Below the pieces are notes generated by a model. The model was given only the letters and a program-made list of their open reading frames with translations. It was not told the DNA's origin and made no database searches. Position numbers and translations under genes: made by a program. From the NCBI RefSeq assembly GCF_910592395.1, contig NC_088317.1, positions 4,526,001-4,590,000 on the forward strand: a stretch of DNA of 64,000 bases, in the 5' to 3' direction. Positions 1 through 13,500 of the stretch are shown here, piece after piece; within the stretch, counting starts at the first letter, position 1; every line of letters begins with the position of its first letter. Source of the DNA: Lineus longissimus. Lineage: Eukaryota; Nemertea; Pilidiophora; Heteronemertea; Lineidae.

Positions 1-74
1 GACAGCCTCATCTCGGTCGAGTGCAATAAAGCAGATATTAAATTGTTACGATAACTTACATGTCCTATCCTTAC

Positions 75-3000
75 CTTCTTGGTGAGGTCAATCGACGGCT
101 TCTGTATAATCTTTTTCTCAACGCGTACGACCGATGGCACAATGTTTATCATCTGGCCACCGACCTTTTCAACTTTGTGTGCGTCTTGCTTCTGAATGAA
201 ACTCACCAACTCCTGAAAGCGACAACAGGAATAATCTATCACTGAAAAAGTTTACATCTATATTTTTGAGGATACACATTTTCCTACATCTGCGTCCAAG
301 TAAGAGATCTACTGATAGCTCATAATAGCATTTGATCTCTGGCTAAATGATTGCACACAATTTGAAAACATTTGGCGGGTTAAGTGAGAAAATCTCTTAC
401 GTCTTATCTAAGTAGCTTTCTGACCAAATTTAAAACCCTGCAAGGACTCTCTGTGATCCGCCAAAACTTCGGGAGACACTCTCACCTTTTCAAAAGGGCT
501 GTTACTCGCCTTGCCTTGCCCCGTAAGGGACAGCACCTGTTTTGGATGAGCTTTCTGGACGACAATGACGTTCGGCTTGTTCCCCATGTGGCCCGACATC
601 TTTAGCGGCGTTGACGTGCCCGACGTCTTGACTCCAGTGATCTGCAGCGTTTTTGGATTGACCGTCACTACGTTGGGCGTGGTTTTGGTCGTCGTGGCGA
701 TCACTTTCCCGCCCGCTGTCGTTATGTTGAGCACCTTTCCCGCGAGAGATGAACCTGCAATATTACATTACATTACATTATAAAATTTGTGTGGGGCGCC
801 TTTCCACCGAACAAATCATGCTCAAGGCACTGCCCCCTCAAAGTGCCTCGCGTACAGCCAGGTCTTTAACTGACATTTGAATTTAAGGACATCTGAAGCA
901 TCCTGAATATGAGATGGGAGTTGATTCCATAGAGATGGAGCGCAGGCAGAGAAAGCCCTGTCGCCAAACGAGGTCCCAGTTCGTTTTGGCAGCAACTTGA
1001 CAGAGGATACTGACGACCTCGTGTGGTGATATGAAGTGATGATGTTGACAACAAGATAGTCATCAGAAGATTTCGTATTTAGCCCTGACTGCGGACACAG
1101 TAGACTTTATAGAAATCATCATAAATATGATATGCATGTATGTATACAGTGTTTTGTCAAGAAATCAATTCCTCAGGAACAACAATGACAAAATTGGTAA
1201 CTTAGGTAAATTGCTGTTCAAAATCACAAAATTTAAATCTTGTCGTTTTTCGCGAACAAGTCTCCCCCCAACCTCACCACATTTCACCATACCTGAAGAG
1301 ATGGCTTTGGTAACCATGGCAATGGAAGAAGGGTTGCTATTGGAAACAACAACAACAGGTGATGAGCCTCCATGCGAGAATTGTGCCGGTTTAGGTAATA
1401 ATTTACCAGGAGTGTTCGATATGGCATGGGTGATGATTTTCATACCTGGAAGTAGGAAATAAATTTCGATGAAATGACATGAGCAAGTGAACCACGAAAA
1501 ACATGCAATATTCTTTGACCCTATCTCCTATAGACTTGACAACCTTTTCAAATCATAACTGTCAAAGCCTCACCCCACCAAGTGCAACAGGATGTTTCTA
1601 ATATCACAACTATATATAGGAGCCGCTGTGATGTAGCTTGGACTCTCGACCAGCGGTCAAGAGGTCCCGGGTTCGATCCCCACTGTCGGCGTGAGACTGT
1701 AGGCTGGTCTCTCTGTCTTACTTGCCTCTCTGCACCCAGGTGTATAAATGGGTACCGGTCAGAAATGCACAGATTATAGCGCTGGTTGAGCAGCTCATCT
1801 ATGGTCTACTGAAAGGTTTCAGGACAGACCGGGGTTAAACTGAAAGACGGATGATAACCTATATCGTAGTTGATATCAGACTATAAACCCTAAACTTTAA
1901 CTTTTAACTTTTTAACTGCTGATATCTGACATCTTCAGATATGCTCTCTACTGTCCTCTTAAGAGTAATATTTTTTCTACTAACCTCCCTCTTGTTTTAT
2001 TTGTATTGTTGGCTTATTGCTAATCGGCTTAATCTGAATTCCCTGGAGTGATGGATTAGACGACGATTGAGGCCCCATTGGGATCACGACGCCAGGTTTC
2101 TGCGCTCCTTGGATAGGAGGCGTTCTTTGCCGCGTGACCGTCTTTGGCTTTGTCTTGGCAAAGCTGTATGCAGATGTCAGAAGCGTTGTGGCAGACGTTC
2201 CGATTGCTGCAAAGAAAATGAAGAGAAGAATAAGCCGCCAACGTACTGTTATGCGTCAATGTAGTAAAAACTTTGGAATTGTGCCAGGGAAAATAATCGT
2301 TAGACCTTAAGTTACTTGCTGCTAGCATACTGTTTGGTATCTGACAATGACCTAGGCCATCTCGTAGTTTGTATCCTTGTGACAGATCTGGAAATCTCGG
2401 TTTACTATTCATAACCTCGGTACCAAAATACTCCCTTATTCTGGATTTCTTTAGACCAAAACTTGGTCTCGGAACATTTCCCACAACAGAAGGGAGCCAA
2501 ATTGGAAGAAGCTTGATTCAATGATTTTTTCCGATGCTATTTCAACATACCTGATGAAGTGGAAGTCCCCGGTGCATTTAAATTATTCGAAGTCGCCACG
2601 GTACCAATATTTCCTAAGTTCCCATTGGCTGACGAGTTCACCGACGTCGACGGCATCAAAATAGACGTCTTTGGCTGCATGTGAGCAGACGTCGTGGTGG
2701 TGACCGTCACAGCTGAAGATTTCACAACAGGCACAGACATTGACTTCTGCAGGACACTTGAAGAGTGTGAATTCGCAACAGAATTGGTAGACACCAATAT
2801 GACCTAAAATAGAGAGCCAGTGGATGATTTAGAAGTGACAGACACTGAGAAGCAGGAGATTTTCGTGCCCATTTACTTTTGTGAACCGCAAAATTTCTTA
2901 AAACCATAAAATTTTCACAAAGTGAGCCTTCTTGCAGTGTTCTCCACAAGGCTATTTGTCAGGGTGGCCCACCCTACCTTGCTCTAGAACTTTGTAGAGG

Positions 3001-4781
3001 GTTCCTATAGGGCCTCCCTACCTTGTGTTGCACACTGGTAAAACGTCATGAAAACCAAGGGTATCACCCTACCTTGAGAAAACCCTGTGGAGAACACTGT
3101 TCTTGTTATACACCATAGAGGAAAATTTTAAATCGTGTCAAAAAGTGAGAACTGTACCTTTTGTGAAGGAGTGACAGTTGTGTGAGACCTCGACGGGCTC
3201 TTCGTGAACGTGATTTTCATGGGAGTGATTCCCTGAATCGTATTCGACGACGACACTATAGAACCTGGGTGAGAATATTGGAGCTTCGGTGCCGTGGAGG
3301 CCATCGGATATCCGGCCGTCCTGGCCATATTGGCCAAGGCCACCATTCCCTCCGCCGAGCTGCTCCGTCGTCGTTTCTTGCCGCGGATTTCATCATCTTC
3401 TTCCGTGTTGAGGCCGCCTTTGATGTGGATGGACATCCCGCTTGGTAGGACTACCACGTTTGATGTCGGGCTCGCTGGCCTCCCGACTTTTGCCACGGTG
3501 GCTGTGGGTGTCGTAGCAGGAGTAGACACCGATATAATTTGTCCAAATGCTGAAAAGGGAGGGAAACTTGCCTTCTACATGGTGCTAGCGTAACTGGGGG
3601 ACAGTCAATCATTGTATCAATAAATTAAAAAAGTTACTGTGAACGGGAAGAATTCTTCAATTAAGTTAGGTAAGGTGCTACAATTATAATCGGAAATTTG
3701 ACATCCCTGTATGATGTTATCTTAAAACAAATGAGTATGCACGCTTTTTGCCCCCCATGTTTGCAAACCTCCACCAACTCACCATCTTTACAACCTGTTG
3801 ATGAAGGCGACGGCATTATTGCATTCTTCTCAAGCTGCATCGTTGCTGCATTATTCGCCAGTCCGGTGAACGCCGTCTGCGGCACGAGCCTTGGCATCAA
3901 CGGAATGAGGCGCCGTCCTTCTATCAGCCATTCCGAACTGATATTTGTCGACGACAAACTGTCTGCAACAGTGGTCAGCTTTTCATCATTCACAGCTCTT
4001 CTGACCTCAGCACGATGGCGCTCAGTTGATATACTGAAAAAATTGCATAGAATTTACGTCATGTGATCAATAGGGATTGGAATTGTTGAGGTTAATATTC
4101 ATCATCATCATCACCATCACCGTCGTCAATAGCAACCTCATGGCACTTGGGTTTTTTCCTCCTCAAGTAATTGAAATTGCCATGTCGGCATGATAATTTC
4201 CAAGAATTCAACTTCCGCAAAACCACCCACAAAAGGCAGGAAAAATGCTCCAATTTAACCAAGGCAGCAACACAAAACAGCAATAGGTGTTTATCTTGGT
4301 TGGTCTCATGCCCTCATTTGTGGTAGTGAAAGGTGACTTCAGAACACCTGTCACAGTGTGAATGCCAAATGAAGAAAGGCTCCGAAGAGGAATTCTCTCC
4401 GAAAGTCGACTACCTAACCAAAATTGGACGGACTGTCAGCTTGCATCTCAAATGTTCTGATGACTGAACGCAAGAGAAGAAGCTCATGGATTTACAACTT
4501 CACTAACAATTTCTTCATATTATCTGCTAACTTTCAATTACATTGTACTTTTTTTACAAAAGACAAGCAGTGTCGAAACAAAATATCAATAAAGAGTCAA
4601 TTTGGAAATGTTATTTCTACCTGAGAATATGCTGTAATTCTTGTAGAAGCTTCTTTTTGTCCTTTGTCAGATCACCTTGTGCTCTGAAGGCAGACACCAC
4701 GCCCGAGTAGGCGTCAAGTTCAACTCTGCGCAAGATGCGCTTAGAATCCTCTCGAGAGAGGTCAAGCAATTTCGGCCACAT
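75..4781 (-). CDS. EMSY: EMSY homologue (BRCA2-interacting transcriptional repressor), 3' part outside window
   Basis: EMSY is a nuclear chromatin regulator that binds BRCA2 and HP1-type proteins through its N-terminal ENT domain. Eight minus-strand exons join in phase: 4621-4794 (start Met 4781-4779), 3783-4033, 3158-3549, 2551-2803, 1985-2206, 1293-1445, 486-754, 75-212. The first carries the ENT core (WPKLLDLSREDSKRILRR). The second reads STERHRAEVRRAVNDEKLTT, then LIPLMPRLVPQTAF, both near-identical to vertebrate EMSY as I recall it. The third has RPASPTSNVVVLPSG and a basic KKRRRSSS nuclear-localisation stretch. Later exons are S/T/V-rich with IQIKQEGG and KPNVIVVQK. The last visible exon ends KPSIDLTKK at a donor, so the C-terminus lies left of the window. 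Every junction is GT-AG and every phase matches. Exon 1 starts at an acceptor 13 bases before the Met, so a 5' untranslated exon lies to the right. Confidence 0.93.
1612..1912 (+). mobile_element. tRNA-derived SINE in an EMSY intron
   Basis: The head holds a pol III B-box (GGGTTCGATCC near 1671). It is followed by a conserved body (TATAAATGGGTACCGGTCAG near 1742) and a tail of repeated TTTAACTTT-like words near 1895. A second copy with the same tail sits at 13681-14033, and a head-to-body copy at 49098-49262 on the other strand. Ends are approximate. Confidence 0.7.
2935..3099. mobile_element. MITE, family CAGTGTTCTCCACA (short copy)
   Basis: This is a 165-bp element with perfect 14-bp terminal inverted repeats, CAGTGTTCTCCACA at the left and TGTGGAGAACACTG at the right. 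It lies in an EMSY intron. The interior contains CCTACCTTG words that recur in copies at 28096-28750 and 30090-30314. It has no coding capacity and is presumably mobilised in trans. Confidence 0.75.
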
Positions 4782-5099
4782 TTTGTTCACAGATCTGAAA
4801 GAAGAAAAGTTTGACAATCGTGAATTATTGTACTCGTTGGAAATTTCCAAGTCAAAGTGGTTATATTTTTTCACCTAGTATAAAATGGTACACATGCTGC
4901 AATATCTCCGACCCCCCCCCAAATCTTTTATTCTGTCTTCACTTCATCTCTTTTCCCGCATAATATTGACATCTGAATTGTTGTATAAGACCCTCAATGA
5001 GCTCTCCAATAGGTAAAACAAACTCCCATAGTTGTCTCATTATTAAGATAAGACAACAAAAGAAATACAGAACACTAAATGCCAATATCAATGTGCTCC

Positions 5100-5600
5100 T
5101 TCCCCAAATAGCCCCGCCGAAAGATGGCGCCAGCAGTCGCGAAAACTTTTTTGCACCAACATTTTCACTCTTTTCGACAGGAAATACAACGGAGAAATGA
5201 ATAAAAGATGCCACCGTGTTGTGCATTGAACTGTACTAAACAATATCGTGGATACATTGCTCGATGAAATGTTTTGATAACCGCCGAAACGAATGAAGTT
5301 GTGACGAAAATTCCTTCGTCGAAAACTTGAGCTCACCGACCGCCATGATGGCGGCCAAAATTTTCGACTGTCAAGACTTTTTCTTCCACTTCGAACTCGA
5401 TTTTCAGAAAAACTGGCTTACAGATTGTCACAAAAATGGGCATGCAAATAAAATATTATTATGAAATTGTTCTCATCTAGGTGACACTGCTTTACCTTTT
5501 TTCCACTTGCAAATATTTGACATAATTCAAGTGTAAAAATTCGGAACCATCTTTTCTTTGAAAAGGAGCAAGATGGCGGGAAATCTGAGCATGCGCACTA
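5100..5600. promoter_or_regulatory. Putative divergent promoter of EMSY and the sulfotransferase-like gene, with YY1-type sites
   Basis: Three ATGGCG sites of YY1 type occur within 460 bases. They are AAGATGGCGCC at 5121, the near-palindrome CCGCCATGATGGCGG at 5339-5353, and CAAGATGGCGGG at 5569. They lie between the EMSY start (4781, minus) and the next gene (6207, plus). No TATA box was seen. Promoter function and the position of the EMSY 5' exon are inferred. Confidence 0.4.
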
Positions 5601-6206
5601 ATAGAATTTCAATGGGTCTATCTAAAATTCGAAATAGGACCGAAGACCGGGAGATTGCTGGCACATTCTCCTGATTTTAAATGGTAATTAGTGTAAACTT
5701 TCTTCTTTCCCAGCAGGTAAAATTCAAATGATACATTTTGTGCAATTTCGTCGGTTTTTGAACGTCTTCAATGGTCCTAAAACCGAGTACTTTATTCTGT
5801 CCGACAAAAGGAACAGTACATATGTGCATTTTCTGTCTGAGGGTCCTATTCAACCGTTTGTCGGACGTATGATCATGGTAGTAGAGTTGGTCATGCATGT
5901 CATGTACTAAGGGGTTGTTGGGTGTGGCCCTGGGATCGACATGATTGCTGGGAGTCAGTCGCAGTGTCAGTCACAGTTATGCTGGAGTCAATGATGGTTC
6001 ATTTTCCCATTTCTTAAAAACACATCACCGATTTTGAAAAACATCTTATTTTTAAAAAAAAGCCGTACGACCAGAGGATGAGAGCCGGGGCCCAGAGCTC
6101 AGTGTACTCAATCACAACTCAACCCAGTTTCCTAAAATTCTCAGTTCTCAATTTCAGAATTGATGGGCCATTCATCAGTTCGTCATAATGCTCTCCGTCC
6201 ACCAGA
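5601..6206. other. Spacer upstream of the sulfotransferase-like gene
   Basis: I see no gene, tRNA or clear repeat here. It probably holds the 5' untranslated region of the gene that starts at 6207. Confidence 0.4.
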
Positions 6207-8173
6207 ATGAACAACTACATGCTGATTGGTGTGAACAACTTCACAAACTTCAATCTGAGATTGTGCCTTGGGGTCCTGACGTTCTTCACAGTTCTCACCG
6301 TCATTTCATATGTCGCTGAAGTTGATAAGTATGGGTAGGTATATCCTCCTGAGATTCAGACATTTTTGACCTGTACCTCATCTTGGAAATATGCCATAGA
6401 GGGAGTATAAGGAAAAGCCTCGTTGAGAATGGGGGAGGTAATGCCTGAAGTCTCTGCTGTGGTCCCTGCTGAACACTTGGTTGATATCCCAGCCTATTTC
6501 TGCACTGTATGAAATTGCCTGGTACAGAGATATATCGGGGCTTTGGCTCATAACGTGTATATCCAATTCTTCTTCTTTCCCTAGCTGTCACTGTGCCATC
6601 TGAAATTGGCCAAAGCTTCAGCAGTTCATTTAAAATGAAAGCATTCTTCATCTCCATATACCTGCAGACCTGCTATGAGCTGCACTGTCCACCTGATCCG
6701 CGATCTACTTAGAAACACCATTCAGTTGATCTCAGTGCGCCAAACAGTGCTCACATAAGAAGCAGTTCTATTTTTTATTTGGAACCTGAGAAGAAGCAGG
6801 TATATCTGTGTCATGCGCTATCCTTGAAAGCGCGGTGGTCATATTGATGAACTGGGTGAAAGGCAAGTTGAATACTGCCTGTAATAGACTGCTGCTACTA
6901 CCGAAGCTGCTGAACTTGAAAAATATGGTGACACTGTGGGAAAGTCCTTAGACATCTCAAATAATTCTTTTCTAATTGCAGGACATATTGGGGATGGTTC
7001 AGCAGTGTCGCACCCAAAAGATTTCGAAGAAGTTTTCACAATAAAGAGATAACCGTCCATTTTGTGTCTAGTACGACAATAAATTATGAGAATGTCACTT
7101 TATATGGTACAACCAAAGATGCTAGAAAGAATTCAAGGGCTTTGCCCACAAAAGGACAGGAAGAAACGACGGCATTGTTCAGGAGTTTTGCTGGTTTAAA
7201 TCGCAGGCGGAATGGTGAGAAAGAAAAGCATGTAGAGGCATTAAATGTTGGCAGGAAAGCATTTGTTCGAAATCACAATAGTAAACCTACCACAAGTGCA
7301 AGTTATGACACGAGCACATCAACAAGGTTTTCAAGGAATGAGGAGAATTTAAAATCACATGAGATTCATAGCAGAATTGTGTTCCATATCAATGATCCAA
7401 TAATCATTCCATTCCGAGATTGTTTACAGAGAAGTGATCAGATGCGCATGAAATTGAGACAAAAACTGAGGCAACGGGATCACAGGTTGAGGGACTTTCC
7501 TATCAGTGCCTCGAAACGTTTGATATTTAACATTCCTGTGCAAAAAAGCTTGTGTGAAGAAAGCTCGAAATTATGTACGAGATATTTTCTTGTGTCACAT
7601 CCTGTGAGATATCTGATGACGCTATTTCAACTATGCAAGAAAAATACAAGTTTGCCAGAAATATGCCAAAAGGAACATTTCCACTCCAATATGACATTTT
7701 ATGATTTTTCCCGCACCCATGATAATGTTCTTTTTAGAAATCTATTGGTACAAACTGATGTATGCAGAAAAAAGGCAGAAGATGATATCTGTGCAGTGCC
7801 CCCCAATAAAAAACAACGATTTGGTAAAGACACTTATAAGAGGTACTTAGACTTAGTCATCCATTATATCACTGGGTTCAAGGGAGGTGGTTTGATGGAA
7901 CATCCCCAAATTACGATGTTACTCTTTCAGAAATTCCTTGGTCGGAATATCACAGAATGTAAGGGTTTGAGTGGGAAACTACTAGATGATGGAAATATAA
8001 GATGGAAGCATTTATTGAATGATGCAAAGCTCATGAAGTTTTTTGAAGCAGATTTAATAATCTACAAAAAGTTTGAAGAAATCTTCTTAATACACAGGCA
8101 AGGGCTACTTAATTCAACTAATACTGGTGGAGGTCAGTTGTTGAAGCCAACTTCTGAACCATTTTATCATTAA
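6207..8173 (+). CDS. Putative type II membrane sulfotransferase-like protein
   Basis: Two exons, 6207-6334 and 6982-8173, join as TAT-GG|G-ACA and encode 439 residues. Residues 12-35 or so form one hydrophobic signal-anchor (CLGVLTFFTVLTVISYV), followed by a basic lumenal stem. This is the layout of Golgi sulfotransferases. The C-terminal half has HPVRYLMTLF, which resembles the 3'-phosphate-binding R-D-P-V-x-R-Y-L-S motif of 6-O-sulfotransferase-type enzymes. Later EHPQITMLLFQKFLG recalls their N-x-Q-V-R-M-L segment, and LLNDAKLMKFFEADLIIYKK their closing helix. The N-terminal 5'-phosphosulfate loop is not recognisable and the key Arg-Asp has become Ser-His, so catalytic activity is doubtful. 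Potential N-glycosylation sites include NMT and NIT. The start at 6207 is the first in-frame Met ahead of the anchor. The family assignment is inference; the gene structure is better supported. Confidence 0.55.
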
Positions 8174-9440
8174 AAAGTGCTGAAAAATTTGAATTAAACT
8201 GCATCATTGACGGGGAGGCGTCTAAAACCATTGTAAATGAATTAGCAATGGACGTGATGACACGATGGACCATTGTACCTCGTCGTTTGTATGGACTGCA
8301 AAACCTGTCTATTACTACTGACTCATGGGACCAAAGATAATTATGCCAGTTAGCATTTTTTCGGGCCTGGAATTCAAAAATTATCAGGCCACCATTTTTG
8401 GAGCCATTTTGCCCAAAGTATTCATTGTGAAAGATCATTTCAGAGGGAACAAAGGCCATTTTGGAGGGCATCTAACCTTGGTTAAACTCGAGGCTGTGAA
8501 CTTAATGTACGTGTAATTGTAAGGTCTCCTGAAAAGGTCATCTTCTTAGTGATTTTTCAGTGCCATGGTTTTGTTTCTCACTGTCTCGATCTTTATATTT
8601 ACTTGTGCAGTCAATCACAGTTATAACAAATTTTACGGGACCAGAGCCTGGTTGCTCAATCTGTGCCTTTGCCAAATGTCTACCAAGTGTCGATAGCCTG
8701 ACCAGGGGTGGGGTGGGGGTACAGGCATGACATGGTTTACATTGACCGTTGCATTTAATATGATTATTTGTGGCTTGCAAAATAATTTTTACAACTTTAC
8801 AATCAGATATCCATTATAACTTGGATTGACTGTCGCTGTCTGACACAGATTATCGAAAGCATTCTCAAGTTGTGTCATCAGAAATTGGTTGGTGTATTCT
8901 TTAGAACTCCTGGGCCATTTTGTGCTTAAACCAGTTTATTGGTCAGTGCCATACCAAATAGTGAAAAGTTAATTTATCAGAAATTTTTTAATTTTAGATG
9001 TTAAGTGTTGTTCTACATGTTTGTGTATACTTTATAAACAAGAGAATTGCATTAGATTTCACAAAAGACTGCTGTTGCTTTAATTGCCAATATATGTCGC
9101 ATGTGTGCGGAATTGATTGTTACACTGGTTCATTAAATTGAATATACCAGTTCTGGGCAATGTACTGAAGACATGTCAGATCTGTATGCAAGAAATTCTA
9201 TCAATTAAAAGGGTAGGGCCTACACTGTTCGTTCACATTTGCACTGTATATTTAATGTTCGTCCATCTATATCTATTTCCTTTTCTAACGCCAGGCGACA
9301 CTGTTTGTCATAAGGAATACCATGCATGCTCGAATGTTATCTGTATGCAATTTGTTGCCTATAATCAGTGTATTCCATTTGAGGAACCAGTGTGTTGGTT
9401 GTTGATAGAAATTAAGTTTTGAAATAAAGAAGGTTAAACA
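8174..9440 (+). other. Probable 3' untranslated region of the sulfotransferase-like gene
   Basis: No conserved coding sequence was found. An AATAAA at 9423-9428 is a plausible polyadenylation signal, giving a 3' UTR of about 1.25 kb. Confidence 0.4.
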
Positions 9441-10560
9441 AAGTTGTTGTTGTTTTTTTCTGTCTTTGGGGCATTTTATAATGAACTATAGGGATGTCTC
9501 TGGATTTTTCAAACTGCATGAGATGTATGGACACTCTCCAGCTTGGTCACACAACACAAGTTGTGAAAATATCTCACAATGGTCATACTAAATGTGACTG
9601 CCTTCACTCAGTGTGGTCTGTAAACATTGCATGTGACCTTGTCTCTTGGAGTCGAGCCTTTCTATCAAGGACAACCTCAGTAGCGACAAGTACTTTCCTT
9701 AATAGAGACGTGTCCTCATTAGAGGGACCAAATTGACTAAAGACAACCTATTTGCGACCAAAGGTTGTGTCCTTAATAGAGAAGGTGTCCTTTTCAGAGA
9801 GGTATCTTCTAAGAGAGGTCTGCCAGATGTGGTGTGAAGCTCCAGAATGGTCGCACATTATTGGATGTCTCCAGTTAGATGCAAATTTGGAGCAATATAG
9901 AAAGGCATGGCTACTTAATGGCAAAGCAGACATTTATTTACTGGTATCATCATGGCTATGGAGACTGCCTGTGGTCAGACAGCACTAGCGGTAGTAAGTA
10001 ACATATGTTCCCCCAGAACAATGGATGCTGGGGTGCATCTGGTTGTTCTTATAGATATGTAGCATATATTGGCTGCCTCTTGTGATCTGTGTTCATTCAG
10101 ACGATGGTTGTGTGGTCGTCTCAATGGTTGTGCTTTTGTCTCTGGATGTGACATATGCGGAAAGCCTCTCAAGAGGATGTGCCGAGCATAGCCTACAGCC
10201 TCAACTGACTGCATGTTACCATTTGACAAGAATGTTGCCTGTCCCTGCCGAGAAATAGCCAGGAAAAACTGTAAAAGGAAGTCTGTCACCATGTACATGT
10301 ATTCGTATGGGAGTTTTAATAATCGTCTGCTAGATTTGGGAAGTGACCACCAAACATTGCTTTTTCAGGAAAAACGTTTTGGAATATATAATTTCGTTCT
10401 TTTATTAAGTTAGTTAACATCGATTTACAGGATTTTAGTGCAATGAAACTATAATGGATGGTTTTATATGTCCACAAATCATAATTTTGTTTGGAGAAAT
10501 ATTTTCTTTCTGCTAAGTGCAACTCTTCAATTTTGGAGTTCAAAAGAACTCTTTGCCATA
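9441..10560. other. Intergenic DNA with a decayed inverted-repeat element
   Basis: At about 9640-9830 there are repeated GTGTCC-TTAATAGAGA words like those in the element at 27388-27546. This suggests a decayed copy of the same family. Otherwise I see no gene. The right end is the UBXN7 5' region. Confidence 0.35.
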
Positions 10561-10568
10561 CTTTCAAG

Positions 10569-13500
10569 ATGGCGACGAGCGGGCAAAAAAATTGGAATCC
10601 GAGTGATAATGCTCGTCTAGAGCAATTTATCGCAGTCACCGGTGAGAATGATTAAACATCCTGTCATTCTTGAAATAGAGTAACATTTTAACTCTATTTT
10701 AAATCTAATTAGGACACTGATGTACGGTTGGAAGACCGAAAATTTTCTGTCAGAAGTGGGACTTTTTCCCTTTCTGTTTTGTAGCTACCACTACAGGGTG
10801 GTTCCAAAAAAATTCATGTGCCATTTCCAGGGCCTTGATTTATCGAAAAGAACGTATTGTTTATAGTTAAGATCGTAGTTCCATAAAGCATATTGATGTC
10901 ATCCTTAAGCGCTTTAGACCCCACCATTTATGCCTGTAAAGGCTGTAGACTGTAGTAGTAGCATAACCCAGTATTTGAAATTTTATTTCCTGAACAGGAG
11001 CTTCCAAAGAGGCAGGGAGGCGTTTGCTGGAGGCGTGTAATGGCAACCTGGACATGGCGATCGGCATGTTCATGGATAACAATGGTAGCGTCACCGATAT
11101 TGAAGAAGGACCAAGCACGAGCAGTAGCAGTGCGGGGGTGACAGGTATGGCTACAGGTGGAGCGGAAGCGATGCCAGGCCTAAGTCTTCCAGATGAAGGG
11201 TAAGTTGATAGAGACAAAAAGGAAAGGGCAGATCTGGTGCCACTGAGTTAGTAGCGATAAGAAACTTGATCACCTAACTACCTGAATGCTTGGTTGGCTG
11301 TGTGTTCAGAGTATAGAGTATATAAGACTTTGTAATTTGAGGGAACATGGGGGGAGTAGTACTCCTCTTGAGAGTGGAGAGATGAACGTTTTGTGCTTAT
11401 AAAAGCATCCAAGAATGTACAATATGTGATCAATAAAGAGTTTTTATCTGTTTCAGGGATGAAGTCCGAGCACCAATACCTCAGAAGAAAGAAGTCCTCA
11501 TGGAAGAAAACTACCCAACATATGGTGAGCTATTTCCCAAACATGCTAAGGGTTTCCTACAAAAAAATAGTTGCCGAGTATGAAGGAATGGAAGAATTAT
11601 TGTGACTGTGACTGTGTCATTCGTGATTCGTTGATGGATATGACAGACAAAAAATGACAGTCACTGAGTTTTTTTTCTTACATGAAGAGTTCGCTTTTAA
11701 ACCAGGTATATCACTAAAATAACTTTTGACTCATCAAAGGCCTGCTTTGTTTATATTCAAAAATTTGAAAACTGAACTAGAATTTGTAAATTCTGATTGA
11801 GTATATACTGAACATAGTTTCATTGAAGTTGCATGCATAATAATTGCTGCACTGCTTGTAAGGGAATGTTTTTTACCTGAGCCACAAGGAAATACATTTA
11901 ACACAAACGTCATTGGCCTTTAAGGTCGGTAATGAACTTCTCGCTGGTTTTATCACTGTCTGTACATGGATTCTGCTCTGAAGTGACACTTAATAATACC
12001 AGGAAAGGTTATCAATCGTGGTCTGCTTGATAATTGTTTGTTTCATTCTTTATGCGTGCAGCCGTCCCTCAAGTTGGGAGCCGGGAGGATGCCGAACTGG
12101 AGCTGCTTGGTACGCTCTAAAGATCATAATGGATGCGTCTGTAACAGGCCTGTTCATGTCTGTCTCGTCTTGTCACCAAATCAAGAACTCTTTTTCTTCA
12201 ATTTTTTTCCCTTTGTATCATGGCCTAGTGGGTTTCCCCAAAAACTCTGAGTTTGAACTGAGGGGAATTCGCCTTTGGCGGTATCAGTCAGGGTGTTTGC
12301 CAGAGGGAACATCATTGGGTACATTTTATCGTACCCTCAAAAATCGGAAATATTGCAATTTATTGAGGAAATACTGTGTGCAAACTAAAAAGCAGCCAAA
12401 CTGAATAATTGACCCTGTCATAGAAGCCTTCCTTTCAGTCAGAATTTTGCATGGAGAGGGACACACTCTATGAAAGTGGTGTTTTTCGGGGCTATTGCAT
12501 GACATGGGTCGGGTTGTATCTGAGAGAAAATGAAAACGTCTTTGGAACTTTGTCGCAAAGTCCTTTCGATAATTTTTTCATTCTGTCGTTGACCTTGTTA
12601 GTTTACAGGAGCTTGTCACCGCTACTGTTCCAGCACACCCTTCAAATTCATATATTTCTTCTTAGAATTGTTACAATGATTTTCAAATGTTAGCTTAGTG
12701 GCCGACTTGCACTGTTATCTGTTTTCTTTTGCTTAGCGCTTGTAGATAGATGGTAACAGTACAACCACACCTTGCCTGAGTCTTCAGCTTTTAAGTTCTG
12801 CAAGAAACAGAAGAAGAATGATATGACCTAAACAGTGAAATTGCGGCAATTACCGTCGTAAAAATTTGCAAGAAATATGCCAAGTCCGGCATGTTGTAAC
12901 TAAACTCATGATTTTTTCCTTGAATTCAGATTTTTATAGCAAAAAGATATCTCAAGTTGGTTTTCTCAACCATTTTGAAGGAAATTCTTTTCATCTGCTC
13001 TCAAAGTTTGTATAGCAATTGTTGCCAAATTGGGAACAAAAACTGTGCAGTGTATAAAAAATGAAAGTAATATTACATGGCCGTGTTTTTCTCTTACCAA
13101 CTGTACCAAAACTTGTATGTATGTTCGACTCCGTATCAACTGCTCCTCTTGTTTTAGGTTTCCGTGGCAACAGACGTCGCCCGCCACGATCTGTATTTGA
13201 TGGGTTTAGAGATTTTGAGGCAGAAACAAGTAAGGAAAATATGAAAAATTGAGTTGAGAGTTGAGTGTCAGCTAGGGCATTATAAGCTCTGTAAATAAAG
13301 TTTGGGGATTGTAATGTAAGTAGGAGGAAACTGGAGACCCCGGAGGAAACTTACACTGTCGAAGAGAGTCACAAGCTCTATTATCACATGAGTGATATCA
13401 TTCAGACTGACCAGGAATCGAACCCGGTACCTCGCCAATAACAATGGGCCGACGGGGGGAAAGAAATTGCTTAATCTTCAGTGCTGTTTTCCATCTTTTC

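Noticed and set aside
1671-1690. Possible tRNA gene (B-box GGGTTCGATCC)
   Set aside because: No cloverleaf could be folded. The conserved body and TTTAACTTT tail identify a SINE.
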